Source: JAGWRI01 sp035700805 (lineage in GTDB: Bacteria; Gemmatimonadota; Gemmatimonadetes; Gemmatimonadales; Gemmatimonadaceae). From it: a stretch of DNA of 64,000 bases. The stretch spans positions 24,375 to 88,374 of the forward strand of contig DASSOG010000056.1 in the NCBI GenBank assembly GCA_035700805.1, read 5' to 3'. Both the position numbers and the translations under genes were made by a program. This document shows positions 46,381-55,191 of this stretch, piece by piece; position 1 is the first letter of the stretch; the number at the start of each line of letters is the position of its first letter. The notes beneath the pieces are model-generated. The model searched no databases and was not told where the DNA came from. It saw only the letters and a list, made by a program, of their open reading frames with translations.

Positions 46381-46848
46381 GTGAGCACTACGGAAAAGAT
46401 CGGCCTGCATAACCTGTCGCCGGCGCCGGCGTCGAACCGCGAGCGCAAGCGGCTGGGCCGCGGCCCGGGTTCGGGCACGGGCAAGACGTCAGGCAAGGGC
46501 CACAAGGGTATCAAGGCGCGCTCGGGCCATCACGGTCCGGGTGGCGGCAAGCCGGTATTCGAGGGCGGGCAGATGCCGCTCACGCGCCGGCTGCCCAAGC
46601 GCGGCTTCACCAACCCGTTCCGGGTGGAGGCGCAGATCGTGCGGCTGGATGCACTCGCCAAGCTGCCGGCCGGCAGCGAGGTGACCCATGAGTCGCTGGT
46701 GGCGGCCGGCCTGATCCGGGCGAACAAGGGTCCGGGCAAGCTGCTGGCCAACGGCGAGATCACGCAGGCGGTGACGGTGAAGGGAATCAAGGTCAGCGCC
46801 GGTGCCCGCGAGAAGATTGTGGCGGCCGGAGGCCGCGTCGAGGAGTAA
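46381..46848 (+). CDS. rplO: 50S ribosomal protein L15
   Basis: The 155-residue protein has NLSPAPASNRERKRLGRGPG, SGKGHKGIKARSGHHGPGG and FEGGQMPLTRRLPKRGF. The start is GTG 46381. secY begins one base after its stop. Confidence 0.97.
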   Translation: MSTTEKIGLHNLSPAPASNRERKRLGRGPGSGTGKTSGKGHKGIKARSGHHGPGGGKPVFEGGQMPLTRRLPKRGFTNPFRVEAQIVRLDALAKLPAGSEVTHESLVAAGLIRANKGPGKLLANGEITQAVTVKGIKVSAGAREKIVAAGGRVEE

Positions 46849-46849
46849 A

Positions 46850-48190
46850 ATGGCCCAGTCAAACTCGATGGCGGCGGTGCAGGGGTTGTTCAAGACCCCC
46901 ATCCTGAAGGAGAAGATCCTCTTCACGCTGCTGTGCCTGCTGATCTACCGGGTGGGCGCGCACGTCACGGCGCCGGGCATCAATCCGCTGGGGCTGACGC
47001 AGTTCTTCCAGAGTCAATCGGGCGGCCTGCTCGGCCTGTATGACCTGTTCACCGGCGGCGGGCTGTCGCGCGCCACGGTGTTTGCGCTGGGCATCATGCC
47101 GTACATCTCGTCCAGCATCTTCTTCCAGATCGCGGCGGCGGTGGTGCCGAAGGTCGAGAAGATGCAGAAGGAAGAGGAAGGCCGGAAAACGGTGGAACAG
47201 TGGACGCGGTATGCCACGGTCGCGCTGGCCGTCGTCCAGGCGTGGGGCTACGCGCTGTTTGCCGAGGGGATCCAGGGCGTGGTGGCCAATCCGGGCATGG
47301 CGTTCCGGCTGGAGTTCACCTTCTTCCTGACCACGGGCGCCATCTTCGTCATGTGGCTGGGTGAGCAGATCACGGAGAAGGGCATCGGCAACGGCGCCAG
47401 CCTCATGATCTTCTTCTCCATTGTGGAACGCATGTGGCCGAGCATCGGCCAGGCGTTCACGTACGTGACCACCGGCGCGCTGGGCAGCTTTGCGTTGCTC
47501 GTGCTGGTGGTGGTCATGGTCGCCGTCGTGGCGGCCACGGTGTACATCACCATCGGCGCGCGCAAGGTGCTCATCCAGATCCCGCAGCGCACCATGGCGC
47601 GGGGGCGGATGCGGGAGGCCTCGCGAAGTTACGTGCCACTGCGGATCAACGCGGCGGGCGTGATGCCCATCGTATTCGCCCAGTCGGTGATCGTGGTGCC
47701 CGCGGCCATCGCGCAGTTCATGGGCAATCCGCGGCTCACCGAGTGGTCCACGATGTTCAATCCCGGCACGGTGGCGTACTACGTGTCGTTCGCCGTGCTC
47801 AACATCTTCTTCACGTACTTCTACACGTCCATCATCTTCAACCCGGTGGACCTGGCCGAGAACCTGAAGAAGCAGGGCGGGTTCATTCCGGGGGTCAAGC
47901 CGGGGGCGCGCACGGCGGAGTACATCGACAACGTCATGTCCCGCATCACGCTGCCGGGCGCGATCTTCCTGACGTTCATCGCGCTGTTCCCCATGTGGCT
48001 CATCCAGGCCGCGAACGCGCCCTTCGTATTCGGCGGGACGTCGCTGCTGATCGTGGTGGGGGTGGCGCTGGATACACTGCAGCAGATGCAGCAACACCTG
48101 CTGCTGCGCAAGTATGATGGCTTCATGAAGAAGGGCCGCATCAAGTTCCGCGGCGGCGCCAACCTCGGTGGTGGCGGTGGCGGCTTCTGA
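46850..48190 (+). CDS. secY: Preprotein translocase subunit SecY
   Basis: The 446-residue ten-helix channel of the Sec translocon has FSGGGLSRATVFALGIMPYISSSI-like plug-region sequence, EQITEKGIGNGASLMIF, LRINAAGVMPIVFAQS and the terminal MQQHLLLRKYDGFMKKGRIK. It is followed by a terminator rather than running into adk. Confidence 0.98.
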   Translation: MAQSNSMAAVQGLFKTPILKEKILFTLLCLLIYRVGAHVTAPGINPLGLTQFFQSQSGGLLGLYDLFTGGGLSRATVFALGIMPYISSSIFFQIAAAVVPKVEKMQKEEEGRKTVEQWTRYATVALAVVQAWGYALFAEGIQGVVANPGMAFRLEFTFFLTTGAIFVMWLGEQITEKGIGNGASLMIFFSIVERMWPSIGQAFTYVTTGALGSFALLVLVVVMVAVVAATVYITIGARKVLIQIPQRTMARGRMREASRSYVPLRINAAGVMPIVFAQSVIVVPAAIAQFMGNPRLTEWSTMFNPGTVAYYVSFAVLNIFFTYFYTSIIFNPVDLAENLKKQGGFIPGVKPGARTAEYIDNVMSRITLPGAIFLTFIALFPMWLIQAANAPFVFGGTSLLIVVGVALDTLQQMQQHLLLRKYDGFMKKGRIKFRGGANLGGGGGGF

Positions 48191-48226
48191 CGCCCCGCAC
48201 GGCACCAGCCGATCAGTCCTGTTGAG

Positions 48227-48258
48227 CCCCGGTGCGACACTGACGCACCGGGGTTCTT
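48227..48258 (+). terminator. Intrinsic terminator after secY
   Basis: CCCCGGTGCG at 48227-48236 and CGCACCGGGG at 48244-48253 form a perfect 10-bp stem with a 7-base loop, then TTCTT. It closes the S10-spc transcript. Confidence 0.8.
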
Positions 48259-48301
48259 CGTTCCATTCCCCTGACGCGTGTTCTGTGGCATTCTTCGGGT
48301 C

Positions 48302-48943
48302 ATGAATATCGTGCTGTTCGGCAAGCCCGGGGCGGGCAAGGGCACGCAGGCTCCTCGACTGGCGCAGGCGCTGGGGGTGCCGATCCTGGCCACCGGGGAC
48401 GTGCTCCGTGGCGCCGCGCAGGCTGGCACCCGCCTGGGCCTGGAGGCCAAGGCCTACATGGACCGCGGCGCGCTGGTGCCCGACGACGTGATCCTGGGCC
48501 TCGTGCGCGAGACGCTGGCGGACCCCCGCTACGCGGACGGCGTGATCCTGGACGGCGTGGTGCGCACCGTGCCGCAGGCCGAAGGGATGCGCGACGTGAT
48601 GACGAGCCTGGGACGGCAGGTGGACGCCGTGCTGCACTTTGACGTGACCAACGACGAGATCGTGCGGCGGCTGGGCAGTCGCCTGGTGTGCGACCGCTGC
48701 CAGACCCCGTACATGACGGGGGCCGTGGGCGATCGGTGCCCCAAGTGCGGGGGCACGCTGGTGCGTCGCAAGGACGACGAGCCGGACGCCATCCGCCACC
48801 GGCTGGAGGTGTTCGAGCGGCAGACCGCGCCGGTGTTCGCGTGGTACGCGACGCACGACACCCACGTGGTCACGGTGGATGCCACGGGGCCGGTGGAAGC
48901 GGTCACCGCGCGGGCGCTGCGCGCCCTGGGACGGCCGGCATGA
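48302..48943 (+). CDS. adk: Adenylate kinase (zinc lid form)
   Basis: The 213-residue enzyme interconverts ATP+AMP and 2 ADP. The P-loop is GKPGAGKGT, LATGDVLR is the AMP site and the LID carries Cys130, Cys133, Cys146 and Cys149, a zinc-binding lid. The usual GFPR in the AMP-binding loop reads GVVR (residues 85-88), an unusual change. It overlaps map (ATGA) and is separated from secY by a terminator, so it must have its own promoter, which I could not locate. Confidence 0.95.
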   Translation: MNIVLFGKPGAGKGTQAPRLAQALGVPILATGDVLRGAAQAGTRLGLEAKAYMDRGALVPDDVILGLVRETLADPRYADGVILDGVVRTVPQAEGMRDVMTSLGRQVDAVLHFDVTNDEIVRRLGSRLVCDRCQTPYMTGAVGDRCPKCGGTLVRRKDDEPDAIRHRLEVFERQTAPVFAWYATHDTHVVTVDATGPVEAVTARALRALGRPA

Positions 48944-49728
48944 TCAAGCTCAAGTCGGCGCGCGAGCTGGAAGTGATGGCGCACGGCGGGAAGATCCTGG
49001 CCGCCACGCTGGACCTGCTGCGCGAGGCCGTGAAGCCGGGCATGACCACGCTGGACCTGGACCGGCTGGCCGAGGAGTTCATCCGGAGCCACGAGGGCGC
49101 CGTCCCGGCGTTCAAGGGGCTGTACGGATTTCCGCGCAACATCTGCACGTCGGTCAACGAGGAGATCGTGCACGGCATCCCGGCGAAAAAGCGCGTGCTG
49201 CAGCGTGGCGATATCGTCTCGCTGGACGCCGGCGTCGGTTACCAGGGCCTCTTCACCGATTCCGCCATCACGGTGGCCGTCGGGGCGGTGGATGCGGAGA
49301 CGAAGCGGCTGCTGGAGGTGACGCGTGAATCGCTGGAGGCGGGCATCGCGCAGGCCGTGGCCGGCAATCACGTGGGCGACATCGGCTCGGCCGTACAGGA
49401 GGTGGCGGAGGCCGCCGGCTTCTCGGTGGTGCGCGAACTGGTGGGGCACGGCGTGGGCAAGGCGATGCACGAGGACCCGCAGGTGCCCAACTACGGCAAG
49501 CCGCATCGCGGGGCCAAGTTGATGCCGGGGCTCACCATTGCCATCGAGCCGATGGTGAACGCGGGCGGCCGCGCCGTGCAGACGCTCAAGGACGGCTGGA
49601 CCATCGTGACCGCGGACGGGTCCCGGTCGGCGCATTTTGAGCACACGGTGGCCATCACCGATGGCGCGCCGCTGGTGCTCACGCGCGGGGCCGGTGGAAA
49701 GCCAGCGGTCCGGGCGTCCGCGTCGTAA
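48940..49728 (+). CDS. map: Type I methionine aminopeptidase
   Basis: The 262-residue enzyme removes N-terminal Met. Motifs are LDAGVGYQGLFTDSAIT with two metal Asp, GHGVGKAMHEDPQVPNYG with His, TIAIEPMV with Glu and SAHFEHTVAI with Glu. In most bacteria infA, rpmJ and the alpha operon follow; here an unrelated peptidase gene does. Confidence 0.97.
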   Translation: MIKLKSARELEVMAHGGKILAATLDLLREAVKPGMTTLDLDRLAEEFIRSHEGAVPAFKGLYGFPRNICTSVNEEIVHGIPAKKRVLQRGDIVSLDAGVGYQGLFTDSAITVAVGAVDAETKRLLEVTRESLEAGIAQAVAGNHVGDIGSAVQEVAEAAGFSVVRELVGHGVGKAMHEDPQVPNYGKPHRGAKLMPGLTIAIEPMVNAGGRAVQTLKDGWTIVTADGSRSAHFEHTVAITDGAPLVLTRGAGGKPAVRASAS

Positions 49729-49807
49729 GTTCTGCAGAAGTCCCTTCCCATCCGGTGGGCCGGCAGGTCCGGTCCGCAGTCCCTGTTCCACCTCTGGAGG
49801 TTCCGTC

Positions 49808-52576
49808 ATGCGGTTGAGTCCTTCCCGCCTGTTCTGCGCCCTTGCGCTTCCCCTGGTCGTGCTGGCCAGCGCCGCGCAGGCCCAGGGCCGGGTCACGAGC
49901 CCCGAACAGCATTTCGGGCACGCCATCGGCTCGGACTACTGGCTGCCCAACTACGACCAGTACGCGGCCTATCTGCAGAAGGTGGCCAAGGAGTCGAATC
50001 GCGCCACGCTGCTCGACATCGGCAAGACGGCGGAGGGACGCACGCAGTACACGCTGGTGGTCTCCGCGCCGGAGAACATCAAGAACCTGGAGCACTACCG
50101 GCAGATCTCGCAGCGGCTGGCGCTGGCCAAGGGCCTCACCGACGCGCAGGCCCACCAGCTGGCCAGCGAAGGCAAGGCGGTGGTGTGGATTGACGGCGGG
50201 CTGCACGCCACCGAGGTCCTGGGCGCCAACCAGTTGATCCAGACGGAATACGACATGCTCTCGCGCAACGATCCCGAGACGATGCGTATCCTGAAGAACG
50301 TGATCATCCTGTTCACCAACCTGAACCCGGACGGGATGCAGCTGGTGGCCAACTGGTACATGCAGGAGCCGGACTCGCTCAAGCGCAACATGAACATCCC
50401 GGTGCTGTACGAGAAGTACGCGGGGCACGACGACAACCGTGACTTCTACATGGCGAACCTGCCGGAGACGCGGAACGACCTGAAGGTGCTGTTCTGGGAG
50501 TGGTTTCCGCAGATCGCGTACGACCACCACCAGACGGGGCCGGCCGGGACGGTCATGTTCTCGCCACCCTTCCGCGATCCATTCAACTATTACTACAACC
50601 CGCTCGTGATCATGGGCGTGGACATGCTGGGCTCCGCCATCCACAGCCGGCTCACCGTGGAGGGCAAGCCAGGGTTCACCATGCGCTCGGGGGCCACCTA
50701 CTCCACGTGGTGGAATGGCGGCATGCGCACCGCGCCGTACTTCCACAACATGATCGGCCTGCTCACCGAGACCATCGGCAACCCGACGCCGATGCGCATC
50801 CCGTTCGTGCCCGACCGCCAGCTCCCGCACAACGACCTGCCGTACCCGGTGGCGCCGCAGGAGTGGCACTTTGCCCAGTCCATCGCCTATGAAGTGACGG
50901 CCAACTACGCCGTGCTGGACATTGCCGCCCGCCGGTCAGATGAGTTCCTGTATGGCATCTACAGCATGGGCCGCAATTCCATCCAGGCGGGAAGCAAGGA
51001 TAGCTGGACGGTGGTGCCGCCCATGATTGCCGCGGTGGATTCCGCCGTGGACGCGGCGAGCTCCGGCAGGGGAGAGGCCGGCGGCAGGTTTGGCGGCAGC
51101 CGCGCCACCGACGCGATGTACAAGCAGTACCTGCGCAACCCCGCCGACCGTGACCCGCGCGGCTACATCATCACGGCCGACCAGCCCGACTTTCCGACGG
51201 TGACCAAGTTCATCAACACCCTGCGGTACAACGGCGTGGACGTGCTCCAGGCCACCGCCGACTTCACCGTCGCGGGCAAGCACTACCCCAAGGATTCCTA
51301 CGTGATCATGACGGCGCAGGCGTTCCGCCCGCACGTCCTGGACATGTTCGAACCGCAGCACTACCCCAACGACTTTGCCTACCCCGGCGGGCCGCCCATC
51401 CGCCCGTACGACAGCGCGGGGTGGACGCTGGCCTACCAGATGGGCATCCAGTTCGATCGCGAACTCGAGGCGTTCAGTGGCCCCTTCAAGGCGGTGGACG
51501 GCATCGCCAGCCCGGTGCCCGGCACCGTGACGGGCGCCACCGGCGCCCGTGGATTTGTGTTCAGTCATACGCAGAATGACGCCTTCACCGTCATCAACCG
51601 CCTGTTCGGCGCCAATGCCGACGTGTACTGGCTGGGCGCGCCGATGCAGGCCGGTGGCACCACCTGGCCGACGGGCACGTTCTATGTCACGGCCTCCAGT
51701 GCCGTGCTGCCCGTCATCCAGAAGGCGGCGGCGGAACTGGGCGTGAGCTTTACCGGCGTGCAGGGGGCGCCGGATGCCGGCGCCACCAGGCTGCGCCCCC
51801 AGCGCATTGCCCTCTTTGACCAGTACGGCGGCTCCATGCCGTCCGGGTGGACGCGGTATGAACTGGAGCAATTTGAGTTTCCGTACAAGCTCATCTACCC
51901 CAAGGAGCTGGATGCCGGCAACCTGAACGCCAAGTACGACGTGATCCTGTTCGTGGATTCCCGGTTCCAGGGGCAAGGGGGACGCGGGGGCCGAGGCTTT
52001 GGCGGCGGGCGTGGGGATGCAGAAGTGCCCGCCAAGTACCAGTTCATGCTCGGCAGCCTCACCACGGCGCAGACGGTGCCCCAGCTCAAGACGTTCATGG
52101 AGAATGGCGGCACGGTGATCGCCGTCGGCAGCTCCACCAGCCTCGCGTACGACCTGGGCCTGCCGGTGGAAGACCAGCTCACCGAGCGCACTCCGGCTGG
52201 TGAGGTGCGCCCGCTGACCGGCGAGCAGTTCTACGTGCCAGGTTCAGTGCTGACCGTGGCCCTGGATTCCACCACGATGCTGGGCACGGGCATGGGCAGT
52301 CATGTGGACGTGATGTTCCAGAACTCGCCCACCTTCCGGTTGCTGCCCAACGCGGTGAGCAGCGGTGTGACGCCAGTGGCCTGGTTCGATACGGCCACCC
52401 CGCTCCGCAGCGGCTGGGCGTGGGGGCAGGGGTACCTGCAGGGTGGCGTGGCCGTGGCCAGCGCATCCATTGGACGCGGCAAGCTGTTGCTCTACGGCCC
52501 CGAGGTGCTGTTCCGCGGCCAGCCGCACGGTGACTTCAAGCTGGTGTTCAACGGTATCTACGCCGGGTTGCGGTAG
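49808..52576 (+). CDS. Secreted M14-family zinc carboxypeptidase-like protein
   Basis: The 922-residue product has a signal peptide (hydrophobic core ending AQAQ near residue 26), preceded by GGAGG before ATG 49808. The metallocarboxypeptidase domain has the HxxE zinc motif at His133/Glu136 (GGLHATEV) and further family segments including YDHHQTGPAG near residues 238-246. The C-terminal 500 residues include a glutamine-amidotransferase-like Rossmann part and a Gly/Arg-rich loop near residue 725. It probably digests extracellular peptides. It is followed by two hairpins. Confidence 0.87.
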   Translation: MRLSPSRLFCALALPLVVLASAAQAQGRVTSPEQHFGHAIGSDYWLPNYDQYAAYLQKVAKESNRATLLDIGKTAEGRTQYTLVVSAPENIKNLEHYRQISQRLALAKGLTDAQAHQLASEGKAVVWIDGGLHATEVLGANQLIQTEYDMLSRNDPETMRILKNVIILFTNLNPDGMQLVANWYMQEPDSLKRNMNIPVLYEKYAGHDDNRDFYMANLPETRNDLKVLFWEWFPQIAYDHHQTGPAGTVMFSPPFRDPFNYYYNPLVIMGVDMLGSAIHSRLTVEGKPGFTMRSGATYSTWWNGGMRTAPYFHNMIGLLTETIGNPTPMRIPFVPDRQLPHNDLPYPVAPQEWHFAQSIAYEVTANYAVLDIAARRSDEFLYGIYSMGRNSIQAGSKDSWTVVPPMIAAVDSAVDAASSGRGEAGGRFGGSRATDAMYKQYLRNPADRDPRGYIITADQPDFPTVTKFINTLRYNGVDVLQATADFTVAGKHYPKDSYVIMTAQAFRPHVLDMFEPQHYPNDFAYPGGPPIRPYDSAGWTLAYQMGIQFDRELEAFSGPFKAVDGIASPVPGTVTGATGARGFVFSHTQNDAFTVINRLFGANADVYWLGAPMQAGGTTWPTGTFYVTASSAVLPVIQKAAAELGVSFTGVQGAPDAGATRLRPQRIALFDQYGGSMPSGWTRYELEQFEFPYKLIYPKELDAGNLNAKYDVILFVDSRFQGQGGRGGRGFGGGRGDAEVPAKYQFMLGSLTTAQTVPQLKTFMENGGTVIAVGSSTSLAYDLGLPVEDQLTERTPAGEVRPLTGEQFYVPGSVLTVALDSTTMLGTGMGSHVDVMFQNSPTFRLLPNAVSSGVTPVAWFDTATPLRSGWAWGQGYLQGGVAVASASIGRGKLLLYGPEVLFRGQPHGDFKLVFNGIYAGLR

Positions 52577-52585
52577 GACTGCCAG

Positions 52586-52610
52586 CCGGCAGCGCTGCTG
52601 CCGGTGTTGT
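52586..52610 (+). terminator. Hairpin terminator after the M14 peptidase gene
   Basis: CCGGCAGC and GCTGCCGG form an 8-bp stem with a 3-base loop ten bases after the stop codon, followed by TGTTGT. Confidence 0.6.
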
Positions 52611-52617
52611 ATACGAG

Positions 52618-52669
52618 AACACGCAGGGCGCGCGGCGGCTGAGGATGGCCGGGGCGCGCCCTGCGTGTT
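52618..52669. terminator. Long inverted repeat between convergent genes
   Basis: The 16 bases at 52618-52633 and their exact complement at 52654-52669 enclose a 20-base loop, with T-rich sequence on the plus side. It lies between the M14 gene and the converging ftcD gene, so it probably serves as a bidirectional terminator. Confidence 0.7.
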
Positions 52670-52696
52670 TCACGCCGGTCGGGCGCCCTGCCGTGT

Positions 52697-54220
52697 TCAG
52701 TCGCCGATGGCCTTCTCTACCATCGCGGCGGCCTGCGTGGCGAGGGTCTTTGCCTGGGCCACCAGTTGCGTGGCTTCCCTGGTCAGCGCCGCGCCCAGCG
52801 TCTTGTCATCCAGGGACGCAATGTTGATCCGCACATTGTACGCCGCACCACGGCACGCCGCTTCCGCCATCAGCGCCGCCACGCCCGCGTCGGAGACCGC
52901 GTTGGAGTTGCCCTTTTCAGCCGCAGTCGCGGCCAGGCGGCAGGCCTCCACGCAGGCGCGGACGGTGCGCAGCGGCACCTCCGCGGCGCTGAGCAGCGCG
53001 GCGGTAATGGCTTCCTTGCGCCTGGCCACGTCGGCGTCGGTTTCCTTTGGCAGCTTGTACGCGGCGCTGACCGCCGCGTACGACGCGGCATCCTCGTCCA
53101 CCAGCACCGACAGCTCACGGGTGAGCGCGGCCGCGCGCTCCACAATGTCCTTCATCTCGGCGTCCACGGCGGCGTACTTCTTTCGCCCTGCGGTCAGGCC
53201 GGCCACCATCTGCGTCAACGCGGCGCCGAGCGCGCCCACGTGGGCCGCGACGCTGCCGCCACCGGGCACCGGCGCTGAACCCGCCACCGATCCCACGAAG
53301 GCCTCGAGCGAGATGCCCCCGCTCACGGCCTCGCGCACCCGGCGGTCAAGCACCATCGCCGAGTTGAAGCCGCGAAGCTGCAGGTGGTGCGCGGCCGTAT
53401 CAAAGAGCGCGCGCTCCGGCACGAGCCCGACAATCTCGCTCCACGTTGGCGAAACGCCGCGCGCCTCGGCTTCCATCTTCACCATGTCAAAGGCGCGGTG
53501 CATGGGCGTCTTTTCGGTGTCCACCAGGTTCATGGATACCTGGGCCTGGCCTTCGACCTCCAGCCCCAGCCCCTTCACGTAGCGGAGTCCGCCCGACGAC
53601 CCGCGCACCGCCTTGGCCACCTCCTTGGCGACCGGCAGGTTGGACGCGGGGCCAAGGTACACGTTGTAGGCCACCAGGAACGGACGCGCGCCGACCGCGG
53701 TGATCCCCGCCGTGGGGTGGACGCGTTCGGGTCCGAAATCGGGTTTGCGGGCGGGCACCTTGCCAATCTCATCGCGAATGCCCTCGAACTGCCCGCGGCG
53801 CACGTCGGCCAGGTTTTCATGGTCAGGTCGCGTCGCGGCCCGCTCGTACAGGTAGACGGGAATCTCCAGCTCGGTGGCGGCGCGTTCTCCGAGTGCACGG
53901 GCCAGCGCCACGCAGTCGGCCATCGTGCTGCCCTCCAGCGGGATGAAGGGCACGACGTCGGTGGCACCCATGCGCGGGTGCTCGCCCGTGTGCTGGTTGA
54001 GGTCTATCAGGTCGCGGGCCGTGCGCATGCCGGCGAACGCGGCCTCCACGGCGGCTTCCTGCGTGGCCACGAAGGTGACCACGGTCCGGTTGTGCGAATG
54101 GTCTGAGGAGACGTCCAGGATGGTGGCGCCGGCTACGGCGGCAATCGCGTCACGGATGGCGGCGATCACCTCGGGGCGGCGGCCTTCGGAGAAATTCGGG
54201 ACACACTCAATGAGGGGCAT
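52697..54220 (-). CDS. Glutamate formimidoyltransferase / formimidoyl-THF cyclodeaminase fusion
   Basis: The 507-residue bifunctional enzyme resembles mammalian FTCD. Residues 1 to about 300 are the formiminotransferase (MPLIECVPNFSEGRR, HTGEHPRMGATDVVPFIP, VYLYERAA). Residues about 310-507 are the helical cyclodeaminase (PVPGGGSVAAHVGALGAALTQMV). It moves the formimino group from histidine degradation to tetrahydrofolate and deaminates it to methenyl-THF. No hut genes are in the window. Confidence 0.95.
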   Translation of the reverse strand: MPLIECVPNFSEGRRPEVIAAIRDAIAAVAGATILDVSSDHSHNRTVVTFVATQEAAVEAAFAGMRTARDLIDLNQHTGEHPRMGATDVVPFIPLEGSTMADCVALARALGERAATELEIPVYLYERAATRPDHENLADVRRGQFEGIRDEIGKVPARKPDFGPERVHPTAGITAVGARPFLVAYNVYLGPASNLPVAKEVAKAVRGSSGGLRYVKGLGLEVEGQAQVSMNLVDTEKTPMHRAFDMVKMEAEARGVSPTWSEIVGLVPERALFDTAAHHLQLRGFNSAMVLDRRVREAVSGGISLEAFVGSVAGSAPVPGGGSVAAHVGALGAALTQMVAGLTAGRKKYAAVDAEMKDIVERAAALTRELSVLVDEDAASYAAVSAAYKLPKETDADVARRKEAITAALLSAAEVPLRTVRACVEACRLAATAAEKGNSNAVSDAGVAALMAEAACRGAAYNVRINIASLDDKTLGAALTREATQLVAQAKTLATQAAAMVEKAIGD

Positions 54221-54334
54221 GGCAGGGCTTTGGGAGGGAACGGGTGATGTCGACGGTCGTGGGGTGGTGCGGTGCGACCCCGTTGGAAACTACCATTTGG
54301 CAGGTGGGGCCGAGGCGACGGGTGGAGCGAAGCG

Positions 54335-55180
54335 TCAGAGGGCGCGGATCTGCGCCAGGAGCCAGGCGTGCATGGCCGGGTTGCCGCACACAATCGGTCC
54401 GTGCGTTATCGGCGCGGGTTTTCCTTCCAGGTCCGTCGCCAGGCCGCCCGCTTCGCGCACAATGAGGAGGCCGGCGGCCACATCCCACGGGGCGAGCCGC
54501 AGCTCCCAGAACCCATCAAAGCGCCCGCACGCCACGTCACACAGGTCCAGCGCCGCGGCGCCTGCCCGGCGGACGCCAGCCGTGGCGCGCATGATGCGCT
54601 CGAACGCGGGGAGGTAGGGATCCACCAGGTCCTGATCCCGGAACGGGAAGCCCGTGCCGATGAGCGCGCGCTCCGGAGTGTCCTGGGTGGAGACCGTGAT
54701 GGGCGCGCCGGCGCGGCGTGCGCCGCCGCCGGCGGTGGCCGTGAAGAGCTCGCCGGTCGCCGCGTTGAGCACGGCGCCCGCCACGGGTGCGCCGTCCACC
54801 ACGGCCGCGATCGAGACGGCGTACCATGGATACCCATGCAGGAAGTTCGTGGTGCCGTCCAGCGGGTCGATCACGAAGCTGAGGCCCGACAGGTTGGCGG
54901 CCGCGTCAGGGGTGCCTTCCTCGCCCACGATGCGGGCCGTGGGGTGGCGCACGCGAAGGAGTTCCGCGATGGCCTGCTCGGAGTCGCGATCCACGTCGCT
55001 CACGAAGTCGGCCGGCGACTTCACCTCCCAGGTCAGAGTGCCCAGGCTGGCGGCGCCGGCGCGGACGATGTCCGCGCCGCGGGCCGCGGCGGCCACGCAA
55101 CTGGCCAGCAGGGAGCGAGGGTCGGACGGCGCCGGTGCGGCGTACGCGGGCTTTGCTTGCAAGGGTTCTGGTGCGCTCAT
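54335..55180 (-). CDS. Inositol monophosphatase family protein (SuhB-like)
   Basis: The 281-residue protein has the three Mg-site motifs IVGEEGTPD, IDPLDGTTNF and APWDVAAGLLIVREAGG. Members hydrolyse inositol phosphates or related sugar phosphates, or PAP; the substrate is not determined. ATG 55180 is taken as the start (a TTG at 55192 is in frame). Only 11 bases separate it from the divergent trpS start, so at least one promoter must lie inside a coding sequence. Confidence 0.9.
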   Translation of the reverse strand: MSAPEPLQAKPAYAAPAPSDPRSLLASCVAAAARGADIVRAGAASLGTLTWEVKSPADFVSDVDRDSEQAIAELLRVRHPTARIVGEEGTPDAAANLSGLSFVIDPLDGTTNFLHGYPWYAVSIAAVVDGAPVAGAVLNAATGELFTATAGGGARRAGAPITVSTQDTPERALIGTGFPFRDQDLVDPYLPAFERIMRATAGVRRAGAAALDLCDVACGRFDGFWELRLAPWDVAAGLLIVREAGGLATDLEGKPAPITHGPIVCGNPAMHAWLLAQIRAL

Positions 55181-55191
55181 AGCTTCACGCA

